Origin: Damh-18 sp964390945
Lineage (GTDB): Bacteria; Patescibacteriota; Minisyncoccia; Phycocordibacterales; UBA918
Assembly: GCA_964390945.1 (NCBI GenBank)
Contig: CAYMIV010000001.1
Span: 1-64,000, forward strand
Length of the DNA stretch: 64,000 bases
Reading direction: 5' to 3'
Shown here in pieces: positions 41,456-49,284 of the stretch (position 1 is its first letter; each line of letters opens with the position of its first letter). Both the position numbers and the translations under genes were made by a program. The notes below the pieces were generated by a model that made no database searches, was not told where the DNA came from, and worked only from the letters and a program-made list of their open reading frames with translations.

Positions 41456-43489
41456 CTATTTCTTCTTTTTAGATGCTTGAAGAGTCGCTATTTCGTCTCG
41501 GAGAATGGCAGCCGTCTCAAAATCAAGTTCTTTCACCGCAGTAGCCATTTGGCGCTTTTTTTCAGCAATCGTTCGACGTGGATTTTTAAGATACAGTTCT
41601 GTGTCTATGGAGACAAGTGTGTTAACCGCGCGAGTATGTTCTGTTGCAATTTGTTCTGTAATATCTTTAATTTCCTTCGCAATTGTTTGGGGTGTTATGT
41701 TGTGTTCTCTATTATACGCAATTTGAAGATTACGACGCTTCGTTGTGGTGTCTATTGCAGATTTAAGAGATTTTGTAATTTCATCAGCGTATAAGAGAAC
41801 CCGTCCATTGGTATTACGTGCGGCTCTTCCGATGGTTTGTATGAGGGCTGTTTCTGAACGGAGAAACCCTTCCTTATCAGCATCGAGAATTGCAACGAGT
41901 GCTACCTCTGGTAAATCAAGTCCTTCTCGAAGAAGGTTGACACCCACCACGCAATCAAAGTCTCCTTTTCGAAATTCTGTGAGAATTTGTATGCGCTCAA
42001 TAGTTTTCACGTCGCTGTGCAGGTATTTTGATTTTACTCCTCGTTCGGACAAAAATTCTGAAAGATCCTCGGCCATTTGCTTGGTGAGCGTGGTCACCAG
42101 AACTCGCGCACCGGTACGTATCACCGAGACCGCTTCATCTATAAAGTCTTTCACTTGACCAGGATATTCTCCCTTTTCATTGATTGGCCGTATATCGATA
42201 ATCGGATCTACGAGGCCTGTGGGACGAATGATTTGTTCGACGACCTGACCGTGAATGCCTTTAGCAAGGTTGAGTTCGTACATGCCTGGTGTCGCTGATG
42301 TGTACAGTACGTTGCCGACGCGAGTTTCAAACTCTGTAAAATTGAGTGGACGGTTGTCAATGGCGCTCGGGAGTCGAAAGCCGTGCTCTATGAGCGTTTC
42401 TTTGCGAGAACGGTCGCCTGCAAACATGCCTCCTAGTTGAGGAACAGTGACGTGTGATTCATCAATAATAGTTAGAAAGTCAGGTTTTCCGTCATCGGTG
42501 TGAGGAAAGTACGACAAAAGTGTGTAGGGTGGTTCCCCCGCCATTCGCCTATCGAAATGACGGGAGTAGTTTTCGATGCCATTACAGTACCCGACTTCTC
42601 GAATGAGAGCGAGGTCGTGTTCGGTGCGGCGCTTCAAACGTTGTGCTTCAAGAAGTTTCCCCTCATGTTCGAATTTTTTAAGCTGTTCGTTGAGTTCTAC
42701 AGAAATGTCTTTGAGTGCCTGAGCCTTTTCCCCTTCCGGGGTAACAAAGTGTTTTGCCGGAAAAAGAAAAAAAACATTCGGTTCGTTCAAAATTGTTCTT
42801 GAAATAGCGTCGATTACGACTATTTTTGAAACGGAGTCTCCATCGAAATTGAGGCGATACACAAGTCGTTCGTTTGTCGGCATTATTTCAATGGTGTTTC
42901 CGACTGCGCGAAAATGTCCCGGACTAAGATCGGCATTTGTGCGTTCAAAATACATATCGACAAGCATTCGGAGCATTTCTGCGCGCGTTGTTTTGAATCC
43001 GCGTTCTATTTTTTTATGCACTTTTTCATACTCGAGTGGCGACCCGAGACCGTAGATACACGAGACTGAAGCGACAATGATAACGTCGCGTCGCGTAAGA
43101 AGCGCCTGTGTTGAGGCGTGTCTCAATCTGTCGATTTCTTCATTTATCATCGCTTCTTTTTCAATGTAGGTGTCAGAAATAGGCATGTACGCCTCCGGCT
43201 GATAGTAGTCGTAGTAAGAAACAAAATAGTGAACCGCATTTTCCGGAAAAAAGTCACGATATTCTTGAGCAAGTTGCGCAGCAAGTGTTTTGTTGTGTGC
43301 AATAACGAGTGTTGGTTTTTGTATTGCCTGTATAACATTGGCTGCGGTGAATGTCTTGCCTGAACCAGTGACCCCAAGAAGAGTCTGGTGACGCATACCT
43401 GCGTGAAACCCTTCAACAAGTTTTTTAATTGCTTCTGGCTGATCACCGGCAGGCTGTTTATTGGTATTTATATTGAATTTTTCACTCAT
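41456..43489 (-). CDS. uvrB: Excinuclease ABC subunit B
   Basis: DNA helicase-like damage-verification subunit of nucleotide excision repair. Walker A GVTGSGKTFTAANVI is near residues 39-53; the beta-hairpin region has YYDYYQPEAYMP, and the helicase motifs DESHVTVPQ, TSATPGMYE and IQTIGRAARN follow. The C-terminal UVR motif for UvrC binding is AEKKRQMATAVKELDFETAA. At 677 residues it is full length. It follows tgt by 9 bp and is separate from uvrA-uvrC, though all three lie within 10 kb on one strand. Confidence 0.97.
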   Translation of the reverse strand: MSEKFNINTNKQPAGDQPEAIKKLVEGFHAGMRHQTLLGVTGSGKTFTAANVIQAIQKPTLVIAHNKTLAAQLAQEYRDFFPENAVHYFVSYYDYYQPEAYMPISDTYIEKEAMINEEIDRLRHASTQALLTRRDVIIVASVSCIYGLGSPLEYEKVHKKIERGFKTTRAEMLRMLVDMYFERTNADLSPGHFRAVGNTIEIMPTNERLVYRLNFDGDSVSKIVVIDAISRTILNEPNVFFLFPAKHFVTPEGEKAQALKDISVELNEQLKKFEHEGKLLEAQRLKRRTEHDLALIREVGYCNGIENYSRHFDRRMAGEPPYTLLSYFPHTDDGKPDFLTIIDESHVTVPQLGGMFAGDRSRKETLIEHGFRLPSAIDNRPLNFTEFETRVGNVLYTSATPGMYELNLAKGIHGQVVEQIIRPTGLVDPIIDIRPINEKGEYPGQVKDFIDEAVSVIRTGARVLVTTLTKQMAEDLSEFLSERGVKSKYLHSDVKTIERIQILTEFRKGDFDCVVGVNLLREGLDLPEVALVAILDADKEGFLRSETALIQTIGRAARNTNGRVLLYADEITKSLKSAIDTTTKRRNLQIAYNREHNITPQTIAKEIKDITEQIATEHTRAVNTLVSIDTELYLKNPRRTIAEKKRQMATAVKELDFETAAILRDEIATLQASKKKK

Positions 43490-43498
43490 GGCAAATTT

Positions 43499-44698
43499 TT
43501 ACCTTTCAAGTATGCGTTCTCGAAGGCGCTTTGTGTGATTCACAATTGCATAGAGGTTGTGGAGTGACGCGAGGTGCGCGCCGAGCATTTCACCCGCCCT
43601 AAAGAGGTGCGCAAGGTAGGCGCGAGTATAGTGCGTACACACGTGGCAATCACACCCCTCGTCTGGTTTTCCAAAATCTGACGTGTAGAGAGAATTTTTA
43701 AGATTGATTTTTGTCATTTTGTCTTGTGTGTGCGCGTATATGGTTCCGGTACGTGCAAGACGGGTTGGAGCGACACAATCGAACGTATCGCACCCCATCA
43801 TAACCCCCGCCTCAATATCTTCCGGTTCCCCTATCCCGAGAAGGTGGCGCGGCTTATTTTCAGGAAGTATTTCATTTACTACCTTGAGGGACTCACCGAG
43901 GTCTGCTTTCGTGAATGAACCGCCGATGCCAAATCCGTCAAAATCCATATTACTGAGCGCGCGTGCACTCTCTTGTCGTAAATCGAGATACCGACCGCCC
44001 TGCACCACGCCGTACAATCCTTGCAACTTAAGTGCATCATAATTGCGTTTGTGAGCAAGAATTGAACGCTTTGCCCAACGGTGTGTTCGATCCATCGCTT
44101 CTCGCTGGTAATCGTATGGTGCTGAAGGCGCGGTACATTCATCGAATGCGACCATGATGTCAGCCCCAAGCGCATGCTGAATTTCAATCGAGCGCTCTGC
44201 GGTAAAGCGATGCATTGAACCATCGTGATGAGACGTGAACGTCACGCCATCTTCATCAATTACGCAGAGTTTGCCGTGACTTTCTGCAAGTTCTTTGTTG
44301 TAGAGGTGAAGACCTTCCTGCTGATTCTCTGTGACTTCGTTTTTTGCAAATTTCGTCACACCTTTTCCAAAGGCGGCGCCGAGCGAAAACACCTGAAATC
44401 CGCCTGAGTCAGTCATGGTTGGCATGTTCCACCGAGCAAATGTATGGAGTCCGCCTGCATTTTTTACAATCTCATGCCCGGGCTGGAGATACAGGTGATA
44501 TGTGTTTGCGAGTGCAGCCTGTGCCCCCACATACTCATGAAGATCTTCCGGTTTAACTGATTTCACCGTGCCTTTCGTTCCCACAACAATAAACGCCGGG
44601 GTTTCAATATCACCGTGAGGGGTATGAATAACACCAGCCCGGGCGAGAGTCCCGGGCAAACGCTTTATTATTTCAAACGAAATAGGTCCGCTACTCAT
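43499..44698 (-). CDS. tgt: tRNA-guanine transglycosylase
   Basis: Exchanges G34 of GUN-anticodon tRNAs for a 7-deazaguanine, on the path to queuosine. The catalytic region is TMTDSGGFQVFSLG, substrate-binding VVQGGRYLDLRQESA, the nucleophile region GIGEPEDIEAGVMMGCDTFDCVAPTR, and the zinc site CDCHVCTHYTRAYLAHLFRAGEMLGAHL. A short insertion, LHLYNKELAESHGKLCVI, lies between the active-site loop and FTSHHDGS. At 399 residues it is of normal length. No preQ1 synthesis genes are present, so the base may be salvaged. It overlaps the FKBP gene by 8 bp. Confidence 0.95.
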   Translation of the reverse strand: MSSGPISFEIIKRLPGTLARAGVIHTPHGDIETPAFIVVGTKGTVKSVKPEDLHEYVGAQAALANTYHLYLQPGHEIVKNAGGLHTFARWNMPTMTDSGGFQVFSLGAAFGKGVTKFAKNEVTENQQEGLHLYNKELAESHGKLCVIDEDGVTFTSHHDGSMHRFTAERSIEIQHALGADIMVAFDECTAPSAPYDYQREAMDRTHRWAKRSILAHKRNYDALKLQGLYGVVQGGRYLDLRQESARALSNMDFDGFGIGGSFTKADLGESLKVVNEILPENKPRHLLGIGEPEDIEAGVMMGCDTFDCVAPTRLARTGTIYAHTQDKMTKINLKNSLYTSDFGKPDEGCDCHVCTHYTRAYLAHLFRAGEMLGAHLASLHNLYAIVNHTKRLRERILER

Positions 44699-45257
44699 CG
44701 ATGCTTAAAAGTTCTATTGCAAACACGAGTGTTGATCCAGGCGCAATGGGACCGACCTGTCGGTTACCATATGCTTTATCAGATGGTATGACGAGCACTC
44801 GCTGTCCTCCGACTTTCATACCCACGATACCCTCTTCCCAACCCTCTATGACCTTGCCGTCTCCAACCGTAAAGGTGTAGGGTTCGCCACGAGCGTATGA
44901 GCTGTCGAATCGGACTCCCTTTTGTGTGGAACCAATATAGTGAACGGTGACTGTGTCACCGCGTACAACTGTCGCTCCTTCGCCGATACGCACATCGTCA
45001 ACGATAAGTTTTTTGAGCACTCCATTTGCTGTGGCGGATTCCCGTAGGGCGTCCTCGAGATCTCCCTGCTTATTTTCATCAACGACAACGAGTGCCGTTT
45101 GCGTATCTCCCGTGAGTGTCGCAATGCTTTCAGTGGTGCCAAATCCTCCAAATCTGATTATGCTCAAGGCAACCGCCATGATTGCTACGCTTACGAATAC
45201 TCCGATTGCCTCAAATTTACTTATAGGACTCATATGATATGCATTAGTTTTCACCAT
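44691..45257 (-). CDS. Membrane-anchored FKBP-type peptidyl-prolyl isomerase
   Basis: A 188-residue protein with an N-terminal membrane span (about 19-38), a linker and an extracytoplasmic FKBP domain. The domain has VTVHYIGSTQKGVRFDSSYARGEPYTFTVGDGKVIEGWEEGI, VGGQRVLVIPSDKAYGN and STLVFAIELLSI, with the aromatic active-site residues kept. It probably assists folding of exported proteins, many of which are encoded nearby. The start could also be MSPISKFEAIG at 45233. Its end overlaps the start of tgt by 8 bp. Confidence 0.92.
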   Translation of the reverse strand: MVKTNAYHMSPISKFEAIGVFVSVAIMAVALSIIRFGGFGTTESIATLTGDTQTALVVVDENKQGDLEDALRESATANGVLKKLIVDDVRIGEGATVVRGDTVTVHYIGSTQKGVRFDSSYARGEPYTFTVGDGKVIEGWEEGIVGMKVGGQRVLVIPSDKAYGNRQVGPIAPGSTLVFAIELLSIDE

Positions 45258-45287
45258 AATATCTATGATTTACGATTATGCAAACGC

Positions 45288-46328
45288 TCAATTTCTCGGG
45301 ATTGTCATTGTAGGATATGTTCCTGAGCCGATGTCTATACCCGCTTGATTAGTGAAGCGTTCAAAAAAGATACTTTTTTCTTCATTTTCCATGATACGCG
45401 GACTGCTTTTCGAGCCGGTGTTCGAAAACGGAACGAGGGCATATTCGAGTGATTCTTCGCCGATTGTTAATTGAACGCCGAGTCCCTGCATCACGTGCGG
45501 AGAAAAATATTGGTCAAATACAAAATTTCCGAGCGAATATACAATCGGTTTGTTGTTGTATAACTCGATATCCTGAACTACATGAGGATGGTGTCCAATG
45601 ACGGCATCAACACCAAAATCAATGAGTGCATGAGCAAAATTTTGCTGGTCGTTACTGTGCGTGAGTTCATATTCAACGCCCCAATGAATATATGCGATTT
45701 GAATATCACTTATGGATGATAGTTTTTCAATCATGAGTTTAAGGGTGAACATGTCAGGATTCCCGTGGAGCGTGTGCAAGAAAACGATGCCGACAACAGT
45801 GTCCCCCACTGAAAACGTTGCGGTTGAGTTTTCGTTGAGGGAGCGCGGGTGGCCGAAGCACTCCATGCGCGCCTTCTCGCAAAGGGTGCGCGTGTTCCGA
45901 TACCCGTCTTCTCCGTAATCAAGTGCATGGTTGTTTGCAAGTGAGAGGATATCGAATCCAGCATCATGTAACACAGACAGTGTTCCGGTTGCAAAAGAAA
46001 ATGTAAAACCGTGCAAAGGGGTAGGTTTATGTACTTCTGGAATCGTTCCTTCAAGATTTCCAACGGTAAGAGTGTGGGATTTTAAGAAATCCGACGTTCC
46101 CGCAAAAGGATACTGCATTCCGTGCTCGTTCATAAGAAGCTCAACATTCCTACCGAGCATCAAATCACCGACAAAAAACATTGTTCCTCCATGGAATTCT
46201 TGGTTGTTAAATGCACCGATTGCAAAAGCGGGAATGTTGCGTTCGGGGACCCAGATAGTTGCAACGGCAATCCAGACTGCACAGAGTGTGGTAAGACTGA
46301 AAATTAGAACCAAAAGGGTTTTTCGCAT
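45288..46328 (-). CDS. CapA family protein (PGA_cap metallophosphatase-like)
   Basis: A 346-residue exported protein: N-terminal signal/anchor (about 6-26), then the PGA_cap domain with GDLMLGRNVE, VGNLEGTI, LSLANNHALDYGEDG, IHWGVEYE and VDAVIGHHPHVVQDIE, the metal-binding motifs of the calcineurin-like fold. Homologues act in poly-gamma-glutamate capsule synthesis or as wall phosphatases, but no pgsB/C genes are nearby, so the substrate is unknown. It starts 4 bp after the stop of the 136-residue gene. Confidence 0.92.
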   Translation of the reverse strand: MRKTLLVLIFSLTTLCAVWIAVATIWVPERNIPAFAIGAFNNQEFHGGTMFFVGDLMLGRNVELLMNEHGMQYPFAGTSDFLKSHTLTVGNLEGTIPEVHKPTPLHGFTFSFATGTLSVLHDAGFDILSLANNHALDYGEDGYRNTRTLCEKARMECFGHPRSLNENSTATFSVGDTVVGIVFLHTLHGNPDMFTLKLMIEKLSSISDIQIAYIHWGVEYELTHSNDQQNFAHALIDFGVDAVIGHHPHVVQDIELYNNKPIVYSLGNFVFDQYFSPHVMQGLGVQLTIGEESLEYALVPFSNTGSKSSPRIMENEEKSIFFERFTNQAGIDIGSGTYPTMTIPRN

Positions 46329-46332
46329 CGTG

Positions 46333-46743
46333 CTATCCGTAAAATGGACCCATTTTCATGAAAAATAACGCCGCGGTAAACGTTATACCCGCAACAATGA
46401 CTGCAACGCCAACGGCGACAACTGTGTGGGTAAAATCTGAAGGAGCGTATCTGTGTTTGGTGTTTTGTGATAGAGGGACACCCGTTCTCGGTCTGTGTTG
46501 AATGTGAATATTTAGAAGTGAGGTGACTGCGTGTGGCGTGAGTGTAGCATCAGAATATAATATTTTGTCCGCATCCTGTGTATGTTCGGTTTGAGCCTCG
46601 CCGTGCAGAATCCGAAAAGCCTCGAGACTATCTTCCTCGCTCCAGCCGACATGGGTAAGTGCCTGCGAGAGGTCGTTTGAAGATAGATCGGCTGCAATAC
46701 CGTTGAGTCGAAGATAGTTAGTAATATATTCCAACGTCATCAT
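46333..46743 (-). CDS. Hypothetical protein with a C-terminal membrane span
   Basis: A 136-residue protein. The N-terminal ~45 residues (LEYITNYLRLNGIAADLSSN) look like a small helical bundle resembling a UBA-like or CPR-specific cytoplasmic domain. A polar linker and one membrane span near the C terminus (about 108-130) follow. Family and role are unknown. The start may be ATG 46743 or 46740. It lies 2 bp after the AI-2E transporter gene and 4 bp before capA, so the three genes form one transcript. Confidence 0.7.
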   Translation of the reverse strand: MMTLEYITNYLRLNGIAADLSSNDLSQALTHVGWSEEDSLEAFRILHGEAQTEHTQDADKILYSDATLTPHAVTSLLNIHIQHRPRTGVPLSQNTKHRYAPSDFTHTVVAVGVAVIVAGITFTAALFFMKMGPFYG

Positions 46744-46745
46744 AT

Positions 46746-47786
46746 TTATTTGATGCTCGACTTTCGCATGTGTGTTGAATAGAGTTCAAGTAAAACTGTA
46801 AACAAACTCATGATTACCGGTCCGAGAATAAAACCGATTGGTCCGAACACAACAATACCTCCGAGTACAGAGAGTAAGATGAGAAACGGATGAAGTTGAT
46901 TGCCACGGCTCATGAAATAGGGTCCGAGAAGATTGTCGATGAAACCGACCGCGAGCATGCCCCAGACAGCAACGGCCAGTGCGAGCCAGAATGATCCTGT
47001 AAAAATCAAATAAACAACTGCCGGCACAAAGACAATGGCGGTTCCAATGCCTGGAATGAGCGCCCCGAGAGCCGCAACACATCCCCAGAGAATTGCTCGA
47101 TCAAAGCCAACAAGCGCAAGACCGATACCTGTCAGAATTCCTTGTATAAGGGAAACGAGCAGCGTTCCTGTTGCGACACCGCGAACTGAACGTGCAAGGC
47201 GCGAGAGAATCAGTTCATCCTGACCATCGCCAAGCGGGCTAAGTTTAACGAGATATGAGGTAAAGGTTCTGCCGTCACGAAAAAAGAAAAAAGATGCTAT
47301 GAGCGCAACAAAAAACATGAACACCGTTGAAGCAGTACCGGCAAAAATGCTTACGAGATGCGTCGCAATAAATTGTGCGATTTGTTCAACATAACCAGTT
47401 ACATCCAGGGAAAAATTTGGTATGAATTGTCGAACAATCGATTCCGTTTTTGTAAGAATTTCAGTATATGAAAACTGTGCAGATGAGTTCACCAGTTCAT
47501 ATACGGACAGCGCTTCACGGAGAATGAGAGAACCAAGAAACGCAAGCGGTAAAACAACGATGAGGACGACCAATAGAACTGTTGAAAGCGCGGCGAAGGA
47601 CGGGTTCTGTTTTGGAACAACCTTCAGCACGCGAAGATAGAGCGGGTAACATATCGTCACAATGATGATTGCGAGCGTCAGTGCGCCTGCAAATGGTGCA
47701 AATAGTTGCCACACCAAAAATGCAGCGCCCGCAAGGAGCGTGAAGAAAAATATATGTTCTATCGTTCGGTGATTGACCGTATTCAT
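46746..47786 (-). CDS. AI-2E family (PerM-like) membrane transporter
   Basis: A 346-residue polytopic protein with about seven to eight membrane spans and the family pattern: FAGALTLAIIIVTICYPLYLRVL, an amphipathic middle region, FMFFVALIASFFFFRDG, LVSLIQGILTGIGLALVGF, LGALIPGIGTAIVFVPAV and DNLLGPYFMSRGNQLHPFLILLSVLGGI. Members export small molecules or sodium, and the substrate is not predictable. The start at 47786 is chosen because TACAAT lies 7 nt upstream; an ATG at 47813 would precede the transcription start. Confidence 0.92.
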   Translation of the reverse strand: MNTVNHRTIEHIFFFTLLAGAAFLVWQLFAPFAGALTLAIIIVTICYPLYLRVLKVVPKQNPSFAALSTVLLVVLIVVLPLAFLGSLILREALSVYELVNSSAQFSYTEILTKTESIVRQFIPNFSLDVTGYVEQIAQFIATHLVSIFAGTASTVFMFFVALIASFFFFRDGRTFTSYLVKLSPLGDGQDELILSRLARSVRGVATGTLLVSLIQGILTGIGLALVGFDRAILWGCVAALGALIPGIGTAIVFVPAVVYLIFTGSFWLALAVAVWGMLAVGFIDNLLGPYFMSRGNQLHPFLILLSVLGGIVVFGPIGFILGPVIMSLFTVLLELYSTHMRKSSIK

Positions 47787-47793
47787 CGTTTGT

Positions 47794-47799
47794 ATTGTA
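47794..47799 (-). promoter_or_regulatory. -10 box for the AI-2E/136-aa/capA transcript
   Basis: TACAAT on the minus strand, 7 nt before the ATG at 47786 and just downstream of the terminator at 47819-47846. Confidence 0.55.
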
Positions 47800-47811
47800 C
47801 TATGAAGCAAC

Positions 47812-47846
47812 AATAAAAAAAGGACCGGGCGTGTGCCCAGTCCTTT
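47812..47846 (-). terminator. Terminator after the 48-residue gene
   Basis: AAAGGACTGGGC-ACAC-GCCCGGTCCTTT on the minus strand is a 12-bp stem with one mismatch, ending in seven T. It lies 5 bp past the TAA of the small gene. Confidence 0.9.
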
Positions 47847-47851
47847 TCTCT

Positions 47852-47998
47852 TTACTCAAAATTTTGCGCTGAAGCAACAGCCAATGCTTCCAGTGCTTCA
47901 AACACCGCTTTAAAGGCGTTGTCTGCCGCACCAAAACTTTGGGTAAAGAGATGTGATACGAACCAGAGGCCTATCACAAAACCAAGTGCTCGAAACAT
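47852..47998 (-). CDS. 48-residue small hydrophobic protein
   Basis: The frame encodes MFRALGFVIGLWFVSHLFTQ, then SFGAADNAFKAVFEALEALA and VASAQNFE. The first 20 residues form a hydrophobic helix or signal anchor; the rest is an Ala-rich amphipathic helix. A strong terminator directly after the stop shows that something on this strand is transcribed and ends here. TACATT lies 5 nt before the ATG. No family is recognised. The small size means it could be missed in automatic annotation. Confidence 0.6.
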   Translation of the reverse strand: MFRALGFVIGLWFVSHLFTQSFGAADNAFKAVFEALEALAVASAQNFE

Positions 47999-48129
47999 TT
48001 TGTAATGTATTGCGAATGCATACCTTTTCTGACGAGGAAAAGGTCGAAAAAAAACCGCATTCGTCGAGCGTGTCCTGTCCCTATCTACTGATATTCTATC
48101 ACATTTTTCGCAAAAACAAATCCTGCAAA

Positions 48130-48690
48130 TCAGTCTTTCTCTTGCTCTAACAGGTGGTTTATCTGCTGTCGAAACTCTTCCTCAGTCATCGTCCCACGAA
48201 TTCTCTTTACAATGTTTCCAGTTGTGTCATAGAAGAGTGTCTCCGGCATTGCATACCCGCCGATTGAGTTGAAAAAAAAGTCGTGTGTATCCTGTATGAA
48301 GCGAAGTGATGCGGTATCGCTTATCGTTGACCGATAGGCTTTGACAGTCTCAATTGTCTCATTTCTGTTCATAGCAACAATTGTTATGCGATCGCCAAAT
48401 TCGACCTGGAGCCGTGAGAGAATGGGAAGTTCAGTCGCGGAATAGGGTGACCACGAAGCCCACACATTGATTACAAGAAGTTTGCCCTGGAGATCCGATA
48501 AATCAATTGGTTCCCCGTCGAGTGTTGTATATGCCGCTTTCGAGCTCTGTGCGCTTATACGAATATCCGCCTGTTCTCGATCAAAGTACCCGCCTGGGGC
48601 GGCAACGAAGTACGTAACTGCGGCACCGATGATAAGTATTAGGAGAAGTATGAGAGCGGTGTTGCGTGTTGCGCGGTCATTGATTTTCAT
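48130..48690 (-). CDS. TlpA/ResA-like thioredoxin-fold protein without redox cysteines
   Basis: A 186-residue protein with an N-terminal membrane anchor (about 10-30) and an extracytoplasmic TlpA-like domain: TTLDGEPIDLSDLQGKLLVI, then NVWASWSPYSATELPILSRL, and the cis-Pro region GYAMPETLFYD. The active site that is normally WCxxC reads WSPYS (residues 80-84), both cysteines being Ser, so dithiol exchange is impossible. A binding or chaperone role is inferred. The extended -10 TGATATAAT ends 8 nt before the ATG. Confidence 0.88.
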   Translation of the reverse strand: MKINDRATRNTALILLLILIIGAAVTYFVAAPGGYFDREQADIRISAQSSKAAYTTLDGEPIDLSDLQGKLLVINVWASWSPYSATELPILSRLQVEFGDRITIVAMNRNETIETVKAYRSTISDTASLRFIQDTHDFFFNSIGGYAMPETLFYDTTGNIVKRIRGTMTEEEFRQQINHLLEQEKD

Positions 48691-48698
48691 TACAAATG

Positions 48699-48707
48699 AT
48701 TATATCA
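48699..48707 (-). promoter_or_regulatory. Extended -10 promoter for the TlpA-like gene
   Basis: TGATATAAT on the minus strand, a perfect TGn-TATAAT whose hexamer ends 8 nt before the ATG at 48690; leaderless mRNA expected. Confidence 0.6.
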
Positions 48708-48741
48708 AACGCGAACAGCAAGGTTTTGTGCCAGTCTGTGT

Positions 48742-49224
48742 CTAGCCCTTGATGAAGATTTCAAAATCGTCTGGTTTTTCACTTTCTGACGCAGGGATGA
48801 GGTTTAATTCGACTCCTCTACCCATAAAGGTGGCGCTTATGGAGGCGTCTTTCGAAGCAGAAAAATCAACCTTAAATCGTTGGTTTGTAACTTGCGCCAC
48901 GCATGTTTCTGCAGTATTAATCACTTTGAAATGAACGGTAACCTGTTCAGGCATTGATTCGGCAACAGGAGCACTCCAGTCAAGCAGGTCGCACGGAGTC
49001 GGCAAGACAATTTCACCGACAAGCGTGTGCTTCCCGTCTATAAAGAAGTGTTTCGCATCGACTCGCGTAATCGAGTCGTATGGTCCCGCTTCGGGCTGTG
49101 AGGGAGGCGGAATATCAGTCGTACGTTCTCGGATTTCTGACTTTTTCAGATACGCAAAGGTAAACATTCCAGTCACAACGATGACAAAAAGGATTATCGC
49201 AACTACAACAACACGATTGTTCAT
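48742..49224 (-). CDS. Secreted or membrane-anchored hypothetical protein
   Basis: A 160-residue protein with an N-terminal hydrophobic anchor (about 5-25), a Pro-rich spacer (TTDIPPPSQPEAGPYDSI) and a beta-rich domain (HTLVGEIVLPTPCDLLDW...VTVHFKVINTAETCVAQVTNQRFKVDF). The two Cys in that domain could form a disulfide. No family is assigned. TGTTATACT, an extended -10, lies about 32 nt before the ATG, so this gene has a short untranslated leader, unlike its neighbours. Confidence 0.78.
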   Translation of the reverse strand: MNNRVVVVAIILFVIVVTGMFTFAYLKKSEIRERTTDIPPPSQPEAGPYDSITRVDAKHFFIDGKHTLVGEIVLPTPCDLLDWSAPVAESMPEQVTVHFKVINTAETCVAQVTNQRFKVDFSASKDASISATFMGRGVELNLIPASESEKPDDFEIFIKG

Positions 49225-49255
49225 GGTGTTTTTGGTTAGACCGATAATTTTGTTC

Positions 49256-49264
49256 AGTATAACA
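49256..49264 (-). promoter_or_regulatory. Extended -10 promoter for the 160-residue secreted protein
   Basis: TGTTATACT on the minus strand, upstream of the ATG at 49224 with about 25 nt of leader. Confidence 0.55.
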
Positions 49265-49284
49265 CGTCTCGTGGGCGTCGCGCA

